Shown here: one piece after another, positions 25,095-33,784 of the stretch
Numbering within the stretch: position 1 is the stretch's first letter
How the letters are laid out: every line of letters starts with the position of its first letter
Assembly (NCBI RefSeq): GCF_928381405.1
Contig: NZ_CAKMSB010000005.1
Location: 62,001-126,000, forward strand
Reading direction: 5' to 3'
From: Rothia nasisuis
GTDB taxonomy: Bacteria > Actinomycetota > Actinomycetes > Actinomycetales > Micrococcaceae
DNA length: 64,000 bases
Position numbers and translations under genes: made by a program
Notes under the pieces: model-generated
What the model saw: the letters and a program-made list of their open reading frames with translations, nothing else
Database searches by the model: none
What the model was told of the DNA's origin: nothing

Positions 25095-26939
25095 CTAGCC
25101 GACGATGTCGAAGCTCTGCAGCTTCTTCTTGCTGGCCTTACCGCCCTCGGTCTGCAGGCCCAGCAGTTCGGCGTAGATACCGCCGGACGCCGCCAGCTCA
25201 GCCGGGGTACCCACCTCGTCAATGCGGCCGTCCTTGAGGGTAACGATCCTGTCAACCGTGGCAATAGTTGAGAGACGGTGGGCAATAATCAGGGAGGTTC
25301 GCCCCTCCATCAGCTCCTCCAGGCCCTTCTGCACAGCCCGCTCGGCCTTAGTATCTAGAGCACTGGTGGCCTCATCAAGAATCAGGATGGGCGCGTCCTT
25401 GAGCATGGCCCGGGCGATAGCGATGCGCTGTTTCTGCCCGCCCGACAGTTTGAGCCCGCGCTCGCCGATGAGCGAGTCGTAGCCGTCCGCAAACTTCGAG
25501 ATAAAGTCGTGGGCGTTAGCTTTCTGGGCTGCGTGAACGACTTCTTGCAAGGACGCGGACGGGCGGCCGTAGGCGATGTTCTCTGCAATGGTGCCTGAAA
25601 AGAGTGAGGCATCCTGAAAGACCATGCCGATGAGGGAGCGAACCTTTGCCAGATCACTACCGGCGATGTCCAGACCGTCAACCAGCACCCGCCCCTCGCG
25701 GGGGTCATAGAGTCCCTCCAACAGGGCCATGAGGGTGGATTTGCCACCACCTGACTCCCCTACAAAGGCGATGCGTTCACCGCGCTTCACGCTCAGGTCA
25801 ATGCCATGGAGCACATCACCCTCACCGTCATAACCGAAGGTCACCCCCTCAAAGCGCACCAGCTCAGCACCGGGCTCAGCAGACACAGCGGGAGATGGCG
25901 CGGCCCCACTATCTGTAGCAGCCGGACGCTCCGCCCCCGCTCCGGCGGTAATAGCCAGGGCGCGGGCGTCCGACTCCCGTTCCATGACCTCAAAGTAGTC
26001 CTTAGAGCCAGCGATAGCGCGCTGGGCTGTGTCAACAATCCAAGAGAGCGAATTGATGGGGGCAACAGCCATGGCCAGTAGCTGAATCAGCAGAACCATG
26101 TCACCGATAGTGAAATCACCGGCCAGGGTGCGCAGGAAAATCAGCAGGTAGAGGCAAAAGAAAATAAGGTTAAGAAAGCTCAGGCGGGCCACATCCATCG
26201 AGTGCCAGAACCGTGACTGGGCACGGGTCAGGCCTATGGTTTTCTCAAAGCGGCTGCCAAAGTCGGTGAGCTCTCGGCGCTCCCGGCCAAAGGATTTGAC
26301 CACGCGAATCTGCCCAATCACCTCAGCGAAGCGGCCCGAGGCGATATCAATGTTCTCGTTCTTTTCGCCCTCCCATACCTGCCACCGAGCGCTGGTTTTG
26401 CCGGTGAGCCAGAAGTAGACCGGAAAGATAATCACCAGCAGCAAACCGAGCGGCCAGTAGTAAATGGAGCTAATCACGATGACCGAAACCGTGGTGAGCA
26501 TCAGCGAGATAAAGGTGTTGCTCATGGTCTTGACGAAGTTGGTGACCTCGGTGATAGAACGGTTGAGCCGGGCAATGATGGTTCCGGTCAGCTCGGTGTC
26601 GAAGTAGGAAAGCGGCAGGCTGAGCAGTTTCTCGTAGTAGCGCGCTGAGAGGAGGGTGCGCATTCGCTGGCTCATTACGTCACCGATGTAGCCACCTACG
26701 TTGGTGGTGAGCACACTGAAAAGCTGGGCTGCTAGGTAGGCGGCGGCAAACCAGGCGATGGTTGCCCCGGTGGTGGGTTCTGAGCCGTTGAGATGGCCCA
26801 CTACGGTGTCTGCTGCACCGGAGATGATGAAGGGAGCAAGCAGAGAGGTGGCGCTGGTGAGCACCGCACAGACGATAATTCCAACGAAATAGGGCGTGAG
26901 TTCCCGTGATGCCCTCAGTATTCTGGCGATGCTTTTCAT
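25095..26939 (-). CDS. ABC exporter, fused membrane and ATPase domains
   Basis: 614-residue half transporter that should work as a homodimer. Six-helix type I exporter domain (about 1-310, starting ILRASRELTPYFVGIIVCAV), a Pro/Ala-rich linker, then the ATPase with Walker A GESGGGKST, Q-loop VFQDASLFSG, signature LSGGQKQRIAIARAML, Walker B LILDEATSALD and H-loop IAHRLSTI. Substrate unknown; multidrug or lipid export is typical. I use the ATG at 26939 (GAGGGACGG upstream); a GTG 13 codons earlier is possible. Single gene between two hairpins. Confidence 0.92.
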   Translation of the reverse strand: MKSIARILRASRELTPYFVGIIVCAVLTSATSLLAPFIISGAADTVVGHLNGSEPTTGATIAWFAAAYLAAQLFSVLTTNVGGYIGDVMSQRMRTLLSARYYEKLLSLPLSYFDTELTGTIIARLNRSITEVTNFVKTMSNTFISLMLTTVSVIVISSIYYWPLGLLLVIIFPVYFWLTGKTSARWQVWEGEKNENIDIASGRFAEVIGQIRVVKSFGRERRELTDFGSRFEKTIGLTRAQSRFWHSMDVARLSFLNLIFFCLYLLIFLRTLAGDFTIGDMVLLIQLLAMAVAPINSLSWIVDTAQRAIAGSKDYFEVMERESDARALAITAGAGAERPAATDSGAAPSPAVSAEPGAELVRFEGVTFGYDGEGDVLHGIDLSVKRGERIAFVGESGGGKSTLMALLEGLYDPREGRVLVDGLDIAGSDLAKVRSLIGMVFQDASLFSGTIAENIAYGRPSASLQEVVHAAQKANAHDFISKFADGYDSLIGERGLKLSGGQKQRIAIARAMLKDAPILILDEATSALDTKAERAVQKGLEELMEGRTSLIIAHRLSTIATVDRIVTLKDGRIDEVGTPAELAASGGIYAELLGLQTEGGKASKKKLQSFDIVG

Positions 26940-27056
26940 GTTTACCGTCCGTCCCTCTGCTGTGTCTGTGTTGCCCACAACCCTACCGGCGGTGCCCCGC
27001 TATAGGCAGCAGGGTTGTGTGTTCTCTTGCCCACGCGCCCTGGTAGGGCATGAAAA

Positions 27057-27094
27057 ACGGCGGGCGCCCTTTGCAGTGAAAGGACGCCCGCCGT
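27057..27094 (-). terminator. Intrinsic terminator of the GlsB-family gene
   Basis: ACGGCGGGCG (27057-27066) pairs with 27085-27094 and the stem continues through CCTTT/AAAGG; on the minus strand it is followed by TTTTTC. The stem includes an AAGGACGC octamer. Confidence 0.85.
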
Positions 27095-27132
27095 CATGTT
27101 AAGCGGGGAGGCACTTGCGGGTGCCGGTTAGC

Positions 27133-27396
27133 TTAGGCCCTGTTCTTGGTGACCGCGCCGTAAATCCACAGCACAATCAGTGAGCCAACAACGGCGGTAA
27201 AGAGGGTGCCAATGCTGAAGCTCTGGATACCGTCTGAGAGGCCAGGGATGAAGCTACCGATGAAACCACCGAGCAGAGCACCGACGATGCCGAGAACCAT
27301 GGTGACGATAATACCGCCGCCCTGCTTACCGGGCATGATGAGCTTTGCAAGTGCACCGGCAATGAGGCCGAGAACAATCCAACCGAGGATAGACAT
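27133..27396 (-). CDS. GlsB/YeaQ/YmgE family small membrane protein
   Basis: 87 residues from the ATG at 27396 (GAAGGA six bases upstream; the frame opens earlier but lacks a ribosome site there). Three hydrophobic helices: ILGWIVLGLIAGALAKLIMP with the family's PGK turn, IIVTMVLGIVGALLGGFIGS, and FTAVVGSLIVLWIYGAV. This is the transglycosylase-associated or stress-response family, of unknown biochemistry, often induced by stress. Single-gene unit with its own terminator. Confidence 0.9.
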   Translation of the reverse strand: MSILGWIVLGLIAGALAKLIMPGKQGGGIIVTMVLGIVGALLGGFIGSFIPGLSDGIQSFSIGTLFTAVVGSLIVLWIYGAVTKNRA

Positions 27397-27576
27397 ATCA
27401 TCCTTCTTTCTGTATGTGTGCGCCTTGTTCGGGATCGGATTCACCCGAACAATCAGTACCCTTTGAGTATAGCTCAGATGCCGAGACAACACTAAGTAGG
27501 TTACAGATACTACTTCACCGCTCAAACAATCAGCTGGCTAGGGGACAAAGCGCGCACCCTCGGTTTCATGCAGATT

Positions 27577-29202
27577 TTAGTGGTCAATCGCACCTTCTGC
27601 ACCGACACCGGTGAGGGAGCGAACCTCCATCTCTGCCTGCTTAATCTCGTCTTCCTTCTCGCCACCGAGCGAACCCAAAAAGCCCAGCAGAAAGGCGGCC
27701 GGAATAGCCACAATACCGGGGTTGGCTAGGGGGAACCAGGCAAAGTCAGCAGCAGGAATCATGGACGATTCGGCTCCAGACATAACCGGTGAGAAGATAA
27801 TCAGAATCACCGAAATACTCAAACCGCCGTACATTGACCAGAGGGCCCCGCGCGTCTTGAACCCCTTCCAGAAAAGAGAGTAGACGATGGTGGGCAGGTT
27901 GGCAGAGGCGGCGACCGCAAAGGCGAGCGCCACCAGGAAGGCCACGTTCTGCCCCTGGGCACCGATGCCACCGGCAATGGAAAACAGGCCGATAACAACC
28001 ACGGTAGTCTTTGCCACCCGAATTTCCTTACGGGGGTCAGCCTTACCCTTGCAAATAACGTTGGTGTAGATGTCATGGGCAAACGAGGCGGATGCGGTGA
28101 TAGCAAGCCCCGCAACAACCGCAAGAATGGTTGCAAAGGCTACCGCGGCGATGACGCCCATGAGCAGGGAGCCACCAAGCTCGAAGGCCAGCAGTGGTGC
28201 TGCGGAGTTGACGCCACCGGGTGCTGCCGTAATAGCGTCCGCACCAACGAGCGCTGCTGCTCCGAAGCCCAGCACCAGAGTGAAGAGGTAGAAGAGGCCA
28301 ATGAGCACAATCGCCCAGACCACAGATTTACGGGCTTCTTTGGCAGTGGGAACCGTGTAGAAACGCATCAGCACGTGAGGCAGACCCGCTGCGCCGAAGA
28401 CCAGGGCCAGGGAGAGAGAAATAAAGTCGAGCTTGGTCAGGTCGTTGAGACCGTACTTAAGACCGGGTTCAAGGATGGCGGGGTTGCCGGAGGTTTCAAC
28501 GGCAGAACCTAGCATGGCAGAGAAGTTGAACCCATAGATAGCCAGGATCCATACGGTCATAATAGCTACGCCTGAAACCAGCAGCACAGCCTTAATAATC
28601 TGAACCCAGGTGGTGCCCTTCATGCCGCCGATAAGCACATAGACAATCATGAGCACGCCCACAATGATAATCACCAGCGACTGGCCCGCCTTGGAGCTAA
28701 TGCCCATGAGCAGGGAGACCAGCGCACCGGCACCTGCCATCTGAGCAAGCAGATAGAAGAGGGTGACGGCCAGGGTTGAAATACAGGCTGCGATGCGGAC
28801 GGGGCGCTGCCGTAGGCGGAAGGAAAGCACGTCTGCCATGGTGAACTTACCAGTATTGCGCAGAGGCTCAGCCACGAGGAGGAGCGCCACCAGCCAGGCT
28901 ACGAGAAAGCCGATGGAGTAGAGGAAGCCGTCGTAGCCCTGCAGGGCGATAGCGCCGACGATTCCCAGAAAGGAGGCTGCCGAGAGATAATCACCGGCAA
29001 TGGCCAAGCCATTTTGGGTTCCGCTGAAGGAGCGCCCGCCGGCGTAGTAGTCGGCAGCGGTTTTATTGTTCTTGGATGCACGCAGTACCACCACCATGGT
29101 GGCAAGGACGAAGGCCCCAAAAACGGCCATGTTGACCCAGGGGGTGCCTACGGTCTGAGCGCTCGCCTCAGCCGCAACGAGTGTTCCGTGTACAGAAGTC
29201 AA
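27577..29202 (-). CDS. actP: Acetate/solute:cation symporter (SSS family, ActP-like)
   Basis: 541 residues with about 13 membrane helices. N-terminal family signature AADYYAGGRSFSGTQNGLAI and GDYLSAASFLGIVGAIAL is typical of ActP; GGMKGTTWVQIIKAVLL and FGAAGLPHVLMRFYTVPTAKEARKS (read in parts) are further SSS landmarks. Takes up acetate and related short carboxylates with Na+ or H+. It is 15 bases after the DUF485 gene, the pairing seen as yjcH-actP elsewhere. In this genome it could reclaim acetate produced via PFL fermentation; that link is an inference. Confidence 0.93.
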   Translation of the reverse strand: MTSVHGTLVAAEASAQTVGTPWVNMAVFGAFVLATMVVVLRASKNNKTAADYYAGGRSFSGTQNGLAIAGDYLSAASFLGIVGAIALQGYDGFLYSIGFLVAWLVALLLVAEPLRNTGKFTMADVLSFRLRQRPVRIAACISTLAVTLFYLLAQMAGAGALVSLLMGISSKAGQSLVIIIVGVLMIVYVLIGGMKGTTWVQIIKAVLLVSGVAIMTVWILAIYGFNFSAMLGSAVETSGNPAILEPGLKYGLNDLTKLDFISLSLALVFGAAGLPHVLMRFYTVPTAKEARKSVVWAIVLIGLFYLFTLVLGFGAAALVGADAITAAPGGVNSAAPLLAFELGGSLLMGVIAAVAFATILAVVAGLAITASASFAHDIYTNVICKGKADPRKEIRVAKTTVVVIGLFSIAGGIGAQGQNVAFLVALAFAVAASANLPTIVYSLFWKGFKTRGALWSMYGGLSISVILIIFSPVMSGAESSMIPAADFAWFPLANPGIVAIPAAFLLGFLGSLGGEKEDEIKQAEMEVRSLTGVGAEGAIDH

Positions 29203-29217
29203 GTGAATGCCACCCCT

Positions 29218-29589
29218 TTAGTTGGTCTTGTGGGCGTAGCGCCCAGATTCAATGTCGTTGCGTAGACCGCTAGCTCGCGGGTCCAGCTTCTTATTAGCGA
29301 AAGCCACATACCAGCCGGTGATGGTAAAGGTGGTCACGAACTGGAGCAGACCGAAAATAATGCCCACGTTCACGTTGCCGAACGCTTTGGTTGCCATGAA
29401 GCCAGGGGCGTAAACCGCCAGAATGACGTACAGCAGGTACCAGACCAAAAAGGCTACGGTCATGGGAAAGACGAAAGAGCGGTGGGTTGACCGAAGCTCT
29501 GTGAACTCGTTGCTGCTTTGGGCTGCCTTAAAATCGACGTGCTCTGCGTCGATGATAGGCTGCTGAGATTCAGGTGATGCGTGTGCCAT
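29218..29589 (-). CDS. DUF485 membrane protein (YjcH-like)
   Basis: 123 residues starting at ATG 29589, six bases after a strong AAAGGAGG. Two membrane helices (FPMTVAFLVWYLLYVILAVY; VNVGIIFGLLQFVTTFTITG) followed by WYVAFANKKLDP match DUF485, a partner of ActP-type symporters of unknown exact role. The N-terminal 40 residues are polar (MAHASPESQQPIIDAEHVDF). First gene of the two-gene operon with actP. Confidence 0.92.
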   Translation of the reverse strand: MAHASPESQQPIIDAEHVDFKAAQSSNEFTELRSTHRSFVFPMTVAFLVWYLLYVILAVYAPGFMATKAFGNVNVGIIFGLLQFVTTFTITGWYVAFANKKLDPRASGLRNDIESGRYAHKTN

Positions 29590-29601
29590 CACTACCTCCT
29601 T

Positions 29602-29628
29602 TGTGTAACTGAACACACACTATACTGT
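29602..29628 (-). promoter_or_regulatory. DUF485-actP promoter with CRP/GlxR-like site
   Basis: A -10-like TATAGT lies at 29623-29628 (minus strand). Just downstream, 29602-29617 is the palindrome TGTGT-N6-ACACA, close to the CRP/GlxR pattern TGTGA-N6-TCACA of actinobacteria. Overlap with the expected start point would suit a repressor. Confidence 0.55.
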
Positions 29629-29660
29629 TGGGCAGATTACACACAAATTTGAGGCGTAAA

Positions 29661-29703
29661 AAAGAGGGTTTACCAGGAAAAAGTCCGGGCAACCCCCTCT
29701 TTA
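29661..29703 (-). terminator. Terminator after the DivIVA-repeat gene
   Basis: On the minus strand AAAGAGGGGGTT...AACCCTCTTTTTT: about 9 paired bases around a 23-base loop, ending in six Ts, 17 bases past the gene's stop. It ends the long rpsB-to-DivIVA transcript. Confidence 0.85.
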
Positions 29704-29719
29704 CCAGTAGAATTGTGCG

Positions 29720-30316
29720 TCACATAGGGCGCGTATCATTCAGATACTCGATGCAGCGGTCCAAGAAAGCATCAACCTGGGTTTCGTCATAGCTTATATT
29801 GCCTGTGGCTGCACTGAAAGCCGAGGCCCGCACCTCGCCGGGTGTCAGCTGGTGCTGCCCCTGCAGATGCCCCAGTATACGTTCGCACAGTTCATCGACT
29901 TCACGCACAAAATAGCCCTTGGTCAATCTCTTTGAGGGCCTGCGGAAGCGCTCCCCTGGCGGTCTGCGCAACCGGCCGAGCAGAAGCGTCCGTAGCTCCT
30001 CAACCGCCTCATTCCAAGCATGCTGCCCGTAACGGTTGATGAAGTAGGAACGTTCGAGCTCACTGAAACGGTCTTCAACGGTGTCGAGGGCCCTGTCAAC
30101 ATCCTGCGGCAGATAGCCGCCGAGCTCAGTAGGAAAAGAAGCCTCTCTCACGGTCCGTGAGGTATGCACGTCTGGCCCTAATTGGGCTCCGGTTATCATG
30201 AGTTCGTAGTCGTCGGCTAGCCGAGTGAAAAAAGCGTCTACCGCGGCGACCTTGTAGCCGCTCTGCTTGCCGTCGACGCGGCTGAACCCACCGCCAGATT
30301 TAGCCTGTTGGCTCAC
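29720..30316 (-). CDS. Protein of four DivIVA-type short repeats
   Basis: 198 residues. Four units of the pattern vR.a.F....GY...eVD.FLd....: about 11-33 (GYKVAAVDAFFTRL), 56-85 (VREASFPTELGGYLPQDVDR), 128-150 (GYFVREVDELCERI) and 162-192 (VRASAFSAATGNISYDETQV then DAFLDRC). This is the DivI1A/DivIVA N-terminal repeat seen in actinobacterial proteins; the coiled coil of true DivIVA is missing. True DivIVA binds curved membrane and directs polar growth; the role of repeat-only proteins is not known to me. It is 32 bases after cdsA and ends that operon. Confidence 0.8.
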   Translation of the reverse strand: MSQQAKSGGGFSRVDGKQSGYKVAAVDAFFTRLADDYELMITGAQLGPDVHTSRTVREASFPTELGGYLPQDVDRALDTVEDRFSELERSYFINRYGQHAWNEAVEELRTLLLGRLRRPPGERFRRPSKRLTKGYFVREVDELCERILGHLQGQHQLTPGEVRASAFSAATGNISYDETQVDAFLDRCIEYLNDTRPM

Positions 30317-30348
30317 AATCTACCTCCCAGATAGTGTGATGAGGGCAG

Positions 30349-31200
30349 CTAGGCCCCAAAGAGGGCGCCGAGCACCGAAAAAATAACATAGCCGATTGCA
30401 ATGGCAAAAACGATGGAGTCCAGGCGGTCCATCACACCGCCGTGGCCCGGCAAAATATTCGACATATCCTTGATACCGATTTCACGTTTGACCATTGACT
30501 CCCCCAGGTCTCCAGCAGTCGAGGCTATCACCAGGAAGATTGCAACGATCAGCCCGTGCCACCAGGGTTCACCGATAAAGAGTGAACAGATGGTACCCAC
30601 AAGAATGGAGCCCACCATTGACCCGGCGAAGCCCTCCCAGGTTTTTTTGGGTGAAATTTTTGGGGCCATAGGGGTCTTGCCCCATCTCACACCTGCAAGG
30701 TAACCCCAGGTGTCGTTACCGATGGCCATGAGTAGAATCATGAATACTTTACCGGCACCCGAGGGTTCCCGGTAGAGCATGAGCGCCAACGAGATCATGA
30801 AGGGCACCCACGACATCACGAAGATGGAGCCCATGATCGACATAATCATGCCGTCGCGCTCCCCCACCAGTCGCCAGCCGATGAGTAGTAGAATCGAGGC
30901 GACCACGGTAAATATGAGCCATTGGCCCCCACCGTAGTAGGCGGTGAACGGCATGATGAGGGCAGTAGTCACCGCAGGAATCACGGGGATTCCCATACCG
31001 CGTTTCTGATTGAGGCCGTGGCAGACTTCCCAGGTACCCACCGATGCTGCCGCAGCTGCCAGGAGCACTAGGACCAGGGGGATAAAGAACAAACCCACCG
31101 CCAACAGTGCGCCCAGCACGAGGCCGACGGTGATGGCGGCGGGTAGATTCCGGCCCGCTTTGGAGGCCCTGGGCGGCTGTTCTTGAGATTGAACAGTCAT
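30349..31200 (-). CDS. cdsA: Phosphatidate cytidylyltransferase CdsA
   Basis: Makes CDP-diacylglycerol from phosphatidate and CTP, the branch point of phospholipid synthesis. 283 residues with about eight membrane helices; the family signature near the C-terminus reads MVKREIGIKDMSNILPGHGG then VMDRLDS. The first 18 residues are polar (SQEQPPRASKAGRN). It starts six bases after the frr stop, completing the conserved rpsB-tsf-pyrH-frr-cdsA order. Confidence 0.95.
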   Translation of the reverse strand: MTVQSQEQPPRASKAGRNLPAAITVGLVLGALLAVGLFFIPLVLVLLAAAAASVGTWEVCHGLNQKRGMGIPVIPAVTTALIMPFTAYYGGGQWLIFTVVASILLLIGWRLVGERDGMIMSIMGSIFVMSWVPFMISLALMLYREPSGAGKVFMILLMAIGNDTWGYLAGVRWGKTPMAPKISPKKTWEGFAGSMVGSILVGTICSLFIGEPWWHGLIVAIFLVIASTAGDLGESMVKREIGIKDMSNILPGHGGVMDRLDSIVFAIAIGYVIFSVLGALFGA

Positions 31201-31206
31201 GGGGGT

Positions 31207-31764
31207 TTAGACCTCGAGCAGTTCCGCTTCCTTGGATTTGAGCAGGGCATCAATGGTGTCGATGTGCTTCTTGGTCACGGCGTCGAGTTCCTTTTCGCCG
31301 CGGGCGCCATCGTCCTCTCCGATGTCGCCATCCTTAACCAGCTTGTCGAGGGCGGTCTTGGCCTGACGGCGGGTATTACGTACCGCAACGCGGCTTTCTT
31401 CGGCCTTGTGACCGGCCAACTTGGTGTATTCCTTACGACGTTCCTCAGTCATTTCTGGCATAACAACACGAATGACGTTGCCGTCGTTAGCCGGGTTAGC
31501 GCCCAGGTCTGAGTCACGGATAGCTTTTTCGATTGCGGCGAGAGCGCCCTTGTCATAGGGGGTGATGAGCACGGTGCGCGCCTCAGGGGTTTGGAAGGAC
31601 GCCAGCTGCTGTAGCGGGGTGGGCGCACCGTAGTAATCTGCGGTGAGGTTGGCAAACAGTGAGGGGTTGGCACGGCCGGTGCGGATTGAGACGAACTCGT
31701 TCTTCAGGGCCTCAACGGACCTATCCATCTTCTCGCCAGCTTCGAGCAGGGTTTCTTCAACCAT
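31207..31764 (-). CDS. frr: Ribosome recycling factor
   Basis: Splits post-termination ribosomes together with EF-G. 185 residues from ATG 31764 (MVEETLLEAGEKMDRSVEAL); AAAGGAC lies about ten bases upstream. Conserved blocks visible: SIRTGRANPSLFANLTADYY, YDKGALAAIEKAIRDSDLG and RREYTKLAGHKAEESRVAVR-like sequence (KEYTKLAGHKAEESRVAVRN). The frame stays open 29 codons upstream, without family similarity. Confidence 0.97.
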   Translation of the reverse strand: MVEETLLEAGEKMDRSVEALKNEFVSIRTGRANPSLFANLTADYYGAPTPLQQLASFQTPEARTVLITPYDKGALAAIEKAIRDSDLGANPANDGNVIRVVMPEMTEERRKEYTKLAGHKAEESRVAVRNTRRQAKTALDKLVKDGDIGEDDGARGEKELDAVTKKHIDTIDALLKSKEAELLEV

Positions 31765-31890
31765 CTGTGTTGTGTCCTTTGTGTTGTGCCTGCCCTCAGC
31801 GGGGCAGGCGCTCTTCTTCATCCTTACCCAGTCTAGTGCCTGAGGTCGCACTATGCGGTAAGGAGGGTTTCGATTTTGTCGCCGATTGGA

Positions 31891-31928
31891 GCGTATTTTT
31901 TCGAGTAAGCGAGGAAATAATAATGCGC
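31891..31928 (-). repeat. Conserved-loop hairpin repeat, copy A
   Basis: Minus-strand hairpin with 6 of 7 arm bases paired (GCGCATT/AATACGC) around a loop containing TATTATTTCCTCGC...CTCG. The loop and a flanking GATTC are shared with 40017-40052 while the arms differ. It lies 20 bases past the pyrH stop, between pyrH and frr. Confidence 0.6.
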
Positions 31929-31948
31929 GGAATCATCCGAGGCGTATA

Positions 31949-32692
31949 TTACGCAGTGACGAGGGTTCCAATCTTATCGCCAAGGATGGCCCGGGCTACA
32001 TTCCCTTCACCCTGCATGCCAAAGACGCGCATGGTGACATTGTTGTCTTTGCAGAGCGAGAAAGCCGTCTGATCCATCACACGGATGTTGCGCTGCATTG
32101 CTTCGTCATAGGTGAGCTTGTAAAGACGTTCGGCGTTAGGGTCCTTGTTGGGGTCGGCGGTGTAAATGCCGTCAACGCCGTTCTTAGCTACCAGCACCTC
32201 GTCCGCGTGGATTTCGAGGGCTCGTTGAGCTGAGACGGTATCGGTAGAGAAGTAGGGTAGCCCTGCGCCTGCTCCGAAAATGACCACGCGGTCTTTTTGC
32301 ATGTGACGGATGGCGCGGCGGGGTATGTAGTTCTCGGCGACCTGCTGCATGGAAATGGCTGACTGCACGCGGGTGTCGATGCCTGCTTGCTCCAGAAAAT
32401 CCTGGAGAGCCAGGGAGTTCATAACGGTACCCAGCATGCCGATGTTATCGGCGCGGGAGCGGTCCATGCCTGCTTCAGAGAGTTCGGCCCCGCGAAAGAA
32501 GTTGCCACCGCCAACAACCACAGCGACCTCGACCCGACCAATGGTTGAGGCGATCTGCTCGGCTATGCCGCGCACAACTTCGGTGGAGATACCCACTTCG
32601 CCGCCGCCAAAAACTTCCCCAGAAAGTTTGAGTAGGACGCGGCGACGGCCGGTGTCGTCGCGGTGGATGGTTCGGGCTGACTCTACTGACAT
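31949..32692 (-). CDS. pyrH: UMP kinase
   Basis: Phosphorylates UMP to UDP, the first step towards UTP and CTP. 247 residues of the amino-acid-kinase fold: [20 protein letters not shown], the nucleotide loop [39 protein letters not shown], and [20 protein letters not shown] with the phosphate-binding GAGxGxPxFxTD. The bacterial hexameric enzyme is normally activated by GTP and inhibited by UTP. Downstream of tsf by 144 bases with a hairpin between. Confidence 0.97.
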   Translation of the reverse strand: MSVESARTIHRDDTGRRRVLLKLSGEVFGGGEVGISTEVVRGIAEQIASTIGRVEVAVVVGGGNFFRGAELSEAGMDRSRADNIGMLGTVMNSLALQDFLEQAGIDTRVQSAISMQQVAENYIPRRAIRHMQKDRVVIFGAGAGLPYFSTDTVSAQRALEIHADEVLVAKNGVDGIYTADPNKDPNAERLYKLTYDEAMQRNIRVMDQTAFSLCKDNNVTMRVFGMQGEGNVARAILGDKIGTLVTA

Positions 32693-32766
32693 GGGGCCTC
32701 CTGAAACTGTGATCGTCTACGCCCCGGTGGGGTGCGTACTGTGTCTCTAGGTCTCTAGCATACGGC

Positions 32767-32797
32767 AAAGGGGAGTCCCTCACGGGGGCTCCCCTTT
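32767..32797 (-). terminator. Hairpin between tsf and pyrH
   Basis: AAAGGGGAG (32767-32775) pairs with CTCCCCTTT (32789-32797); inner CCC/GGG pairing lengthens the stem. No clear T-run after it on the minus strand, so probably partial termination between tsf and pyrH. Confidence 0.6.
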
Positions 32798-32836
32798 GTT
32801 CTTAGCGTTTTTGGTGCTCAATCACACCCGGGCCTT

Positions 32837-33667
32837 TTAGGCGCCGACGCGGAAACGCTCGAAAGCGGTTGCGGTTGCGCCGTTCTCTTTCAGAACAGCG
32901 GCAACGGACTTGGAGGAGTCCTTGGCGAAGTCCTGGTCGAGCAGGGTGTTCTCCTTGTAGAAGGCCTTGAGCTTACCCTCAACAATCTTGGGGATAATCT
33001 GCTCGGGCTTGCCCTCACCGCGAGCGGTTTCTTCAGCAACGCGCTTCTCAGCCTCGATGTCCTCAGCTGAGATAGAGTCTGAGTTGAGGTACTTGGGGCT
33101 CATAGCTGCGATGTGGACGGCTACGTCGTGAGCGACCTCGTCGGTGTTCTCGCCGGTTACTGCGAGTAGAACGCCAACCTGCGCGGGCAGGTCCTTGGAG
33201 GTCTTGTGCAGGTAGACTGCAACGTTGTCGCCTTCAACGCGGGCTACACGACGAACGACAATTTTTTCACCCAGCAGTGCGCCTGCCTCGGTGGTCAGCT
33301 CGTCAACGGTCTTGCCTTCAAAAGATGCGGCCTTCAGTTCTTCCAGGGTAGAAGCGTTAGCGGCAACTGCGGCTTCGAGCACGTCGGTGCCGAACTTAAT
33401 GAAGGGCTCGGACTTAGCAACGAAGTCGGTCTCCGAGTTAACTTCGATCATAAAGCCAACGCCGTTTTCAACGCGTGCAGCAACGAGGCCTTCTGCGGTG
33501 GCGCGGCCTTCGCGCTTGGTGACGCCCTTGAGGCCCTTGACGCGGATGATTTCCATTGCCTTCTGCTGGTCGCCGTTAGCCTCATCGAGGGCCTTCTTGA
33601 CGTCGAGCATGCCTGCGCCGGTCTTTTCACGCAGAGCCTTGATATCGGCTGCGGTGTAGTTCGCCAT
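32837..33667 (-). CDS. tsf: Elongation factor Ts
   Basis: Nucleotide exchange factor that reloads EF-Tu with GTP. 276 residues: N-terminal UBA-like domain with MANYTAADIKALREKTGAGM then LDVKKALDEANGD, the EF-Tu contact motif MIEVNSETDFVAK (about 80-92), and two core subdomains ending LDQDFAKDSSKSVAAVLKEN. Follows rpsB by 117 bases that contain a hairpin. ATG at 33667 has AGGAG upstream. Confidence 0.98.
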   Translation of the reverse strand: MANYTAADIKALREKTGAGMLDVKKALDEANGDQQKAMEIIRVKGLKGVTKREGRATAEGLVAARVENGVGFMIEVNSETDFVAKSEPFIKFGTDVLEAAVAANASTLEELKAASFEGKTVDELTTEAGALLGEKIVVRRVARVEGDNVAVYLHKTSKDLPAQVGVLLAVTGENTDEVAHDVAVHIAAMSPKYLNSDSISAEDIEAEKRVAEETARGEGKPEQIIPKIVEGKLKAFYKENTLLDQDFAKDSSKSVAAVLKENGATATAFERFRVGA

Positions 33668-33738
33668 GGTGAACTCCTAGTCTTGTGAACAGATTGGGGT
33701 AAATCTATTGGTTTCCTGCCGTGGTGGTGCAGGTTGAG

Positions 33739-33771
33739 AACGGCACCCACCGAATGTGGGCGGGTGCCGTT
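33739..33771 (-). terminator. Hairpin between rpsB and tsf
   Basis: AACGGCACCC (33739-33748) pairs with GGGTGCCGTT (33762-33771), with CCCAC/GTGGG able to pair in the loop. On the minus strand no T-run follows, so probably an attenuator or processing hairpin between rpsB and tsf. Confidence 0.6.
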
Positions 33772-33784
33772 ACTCTATGATGCT

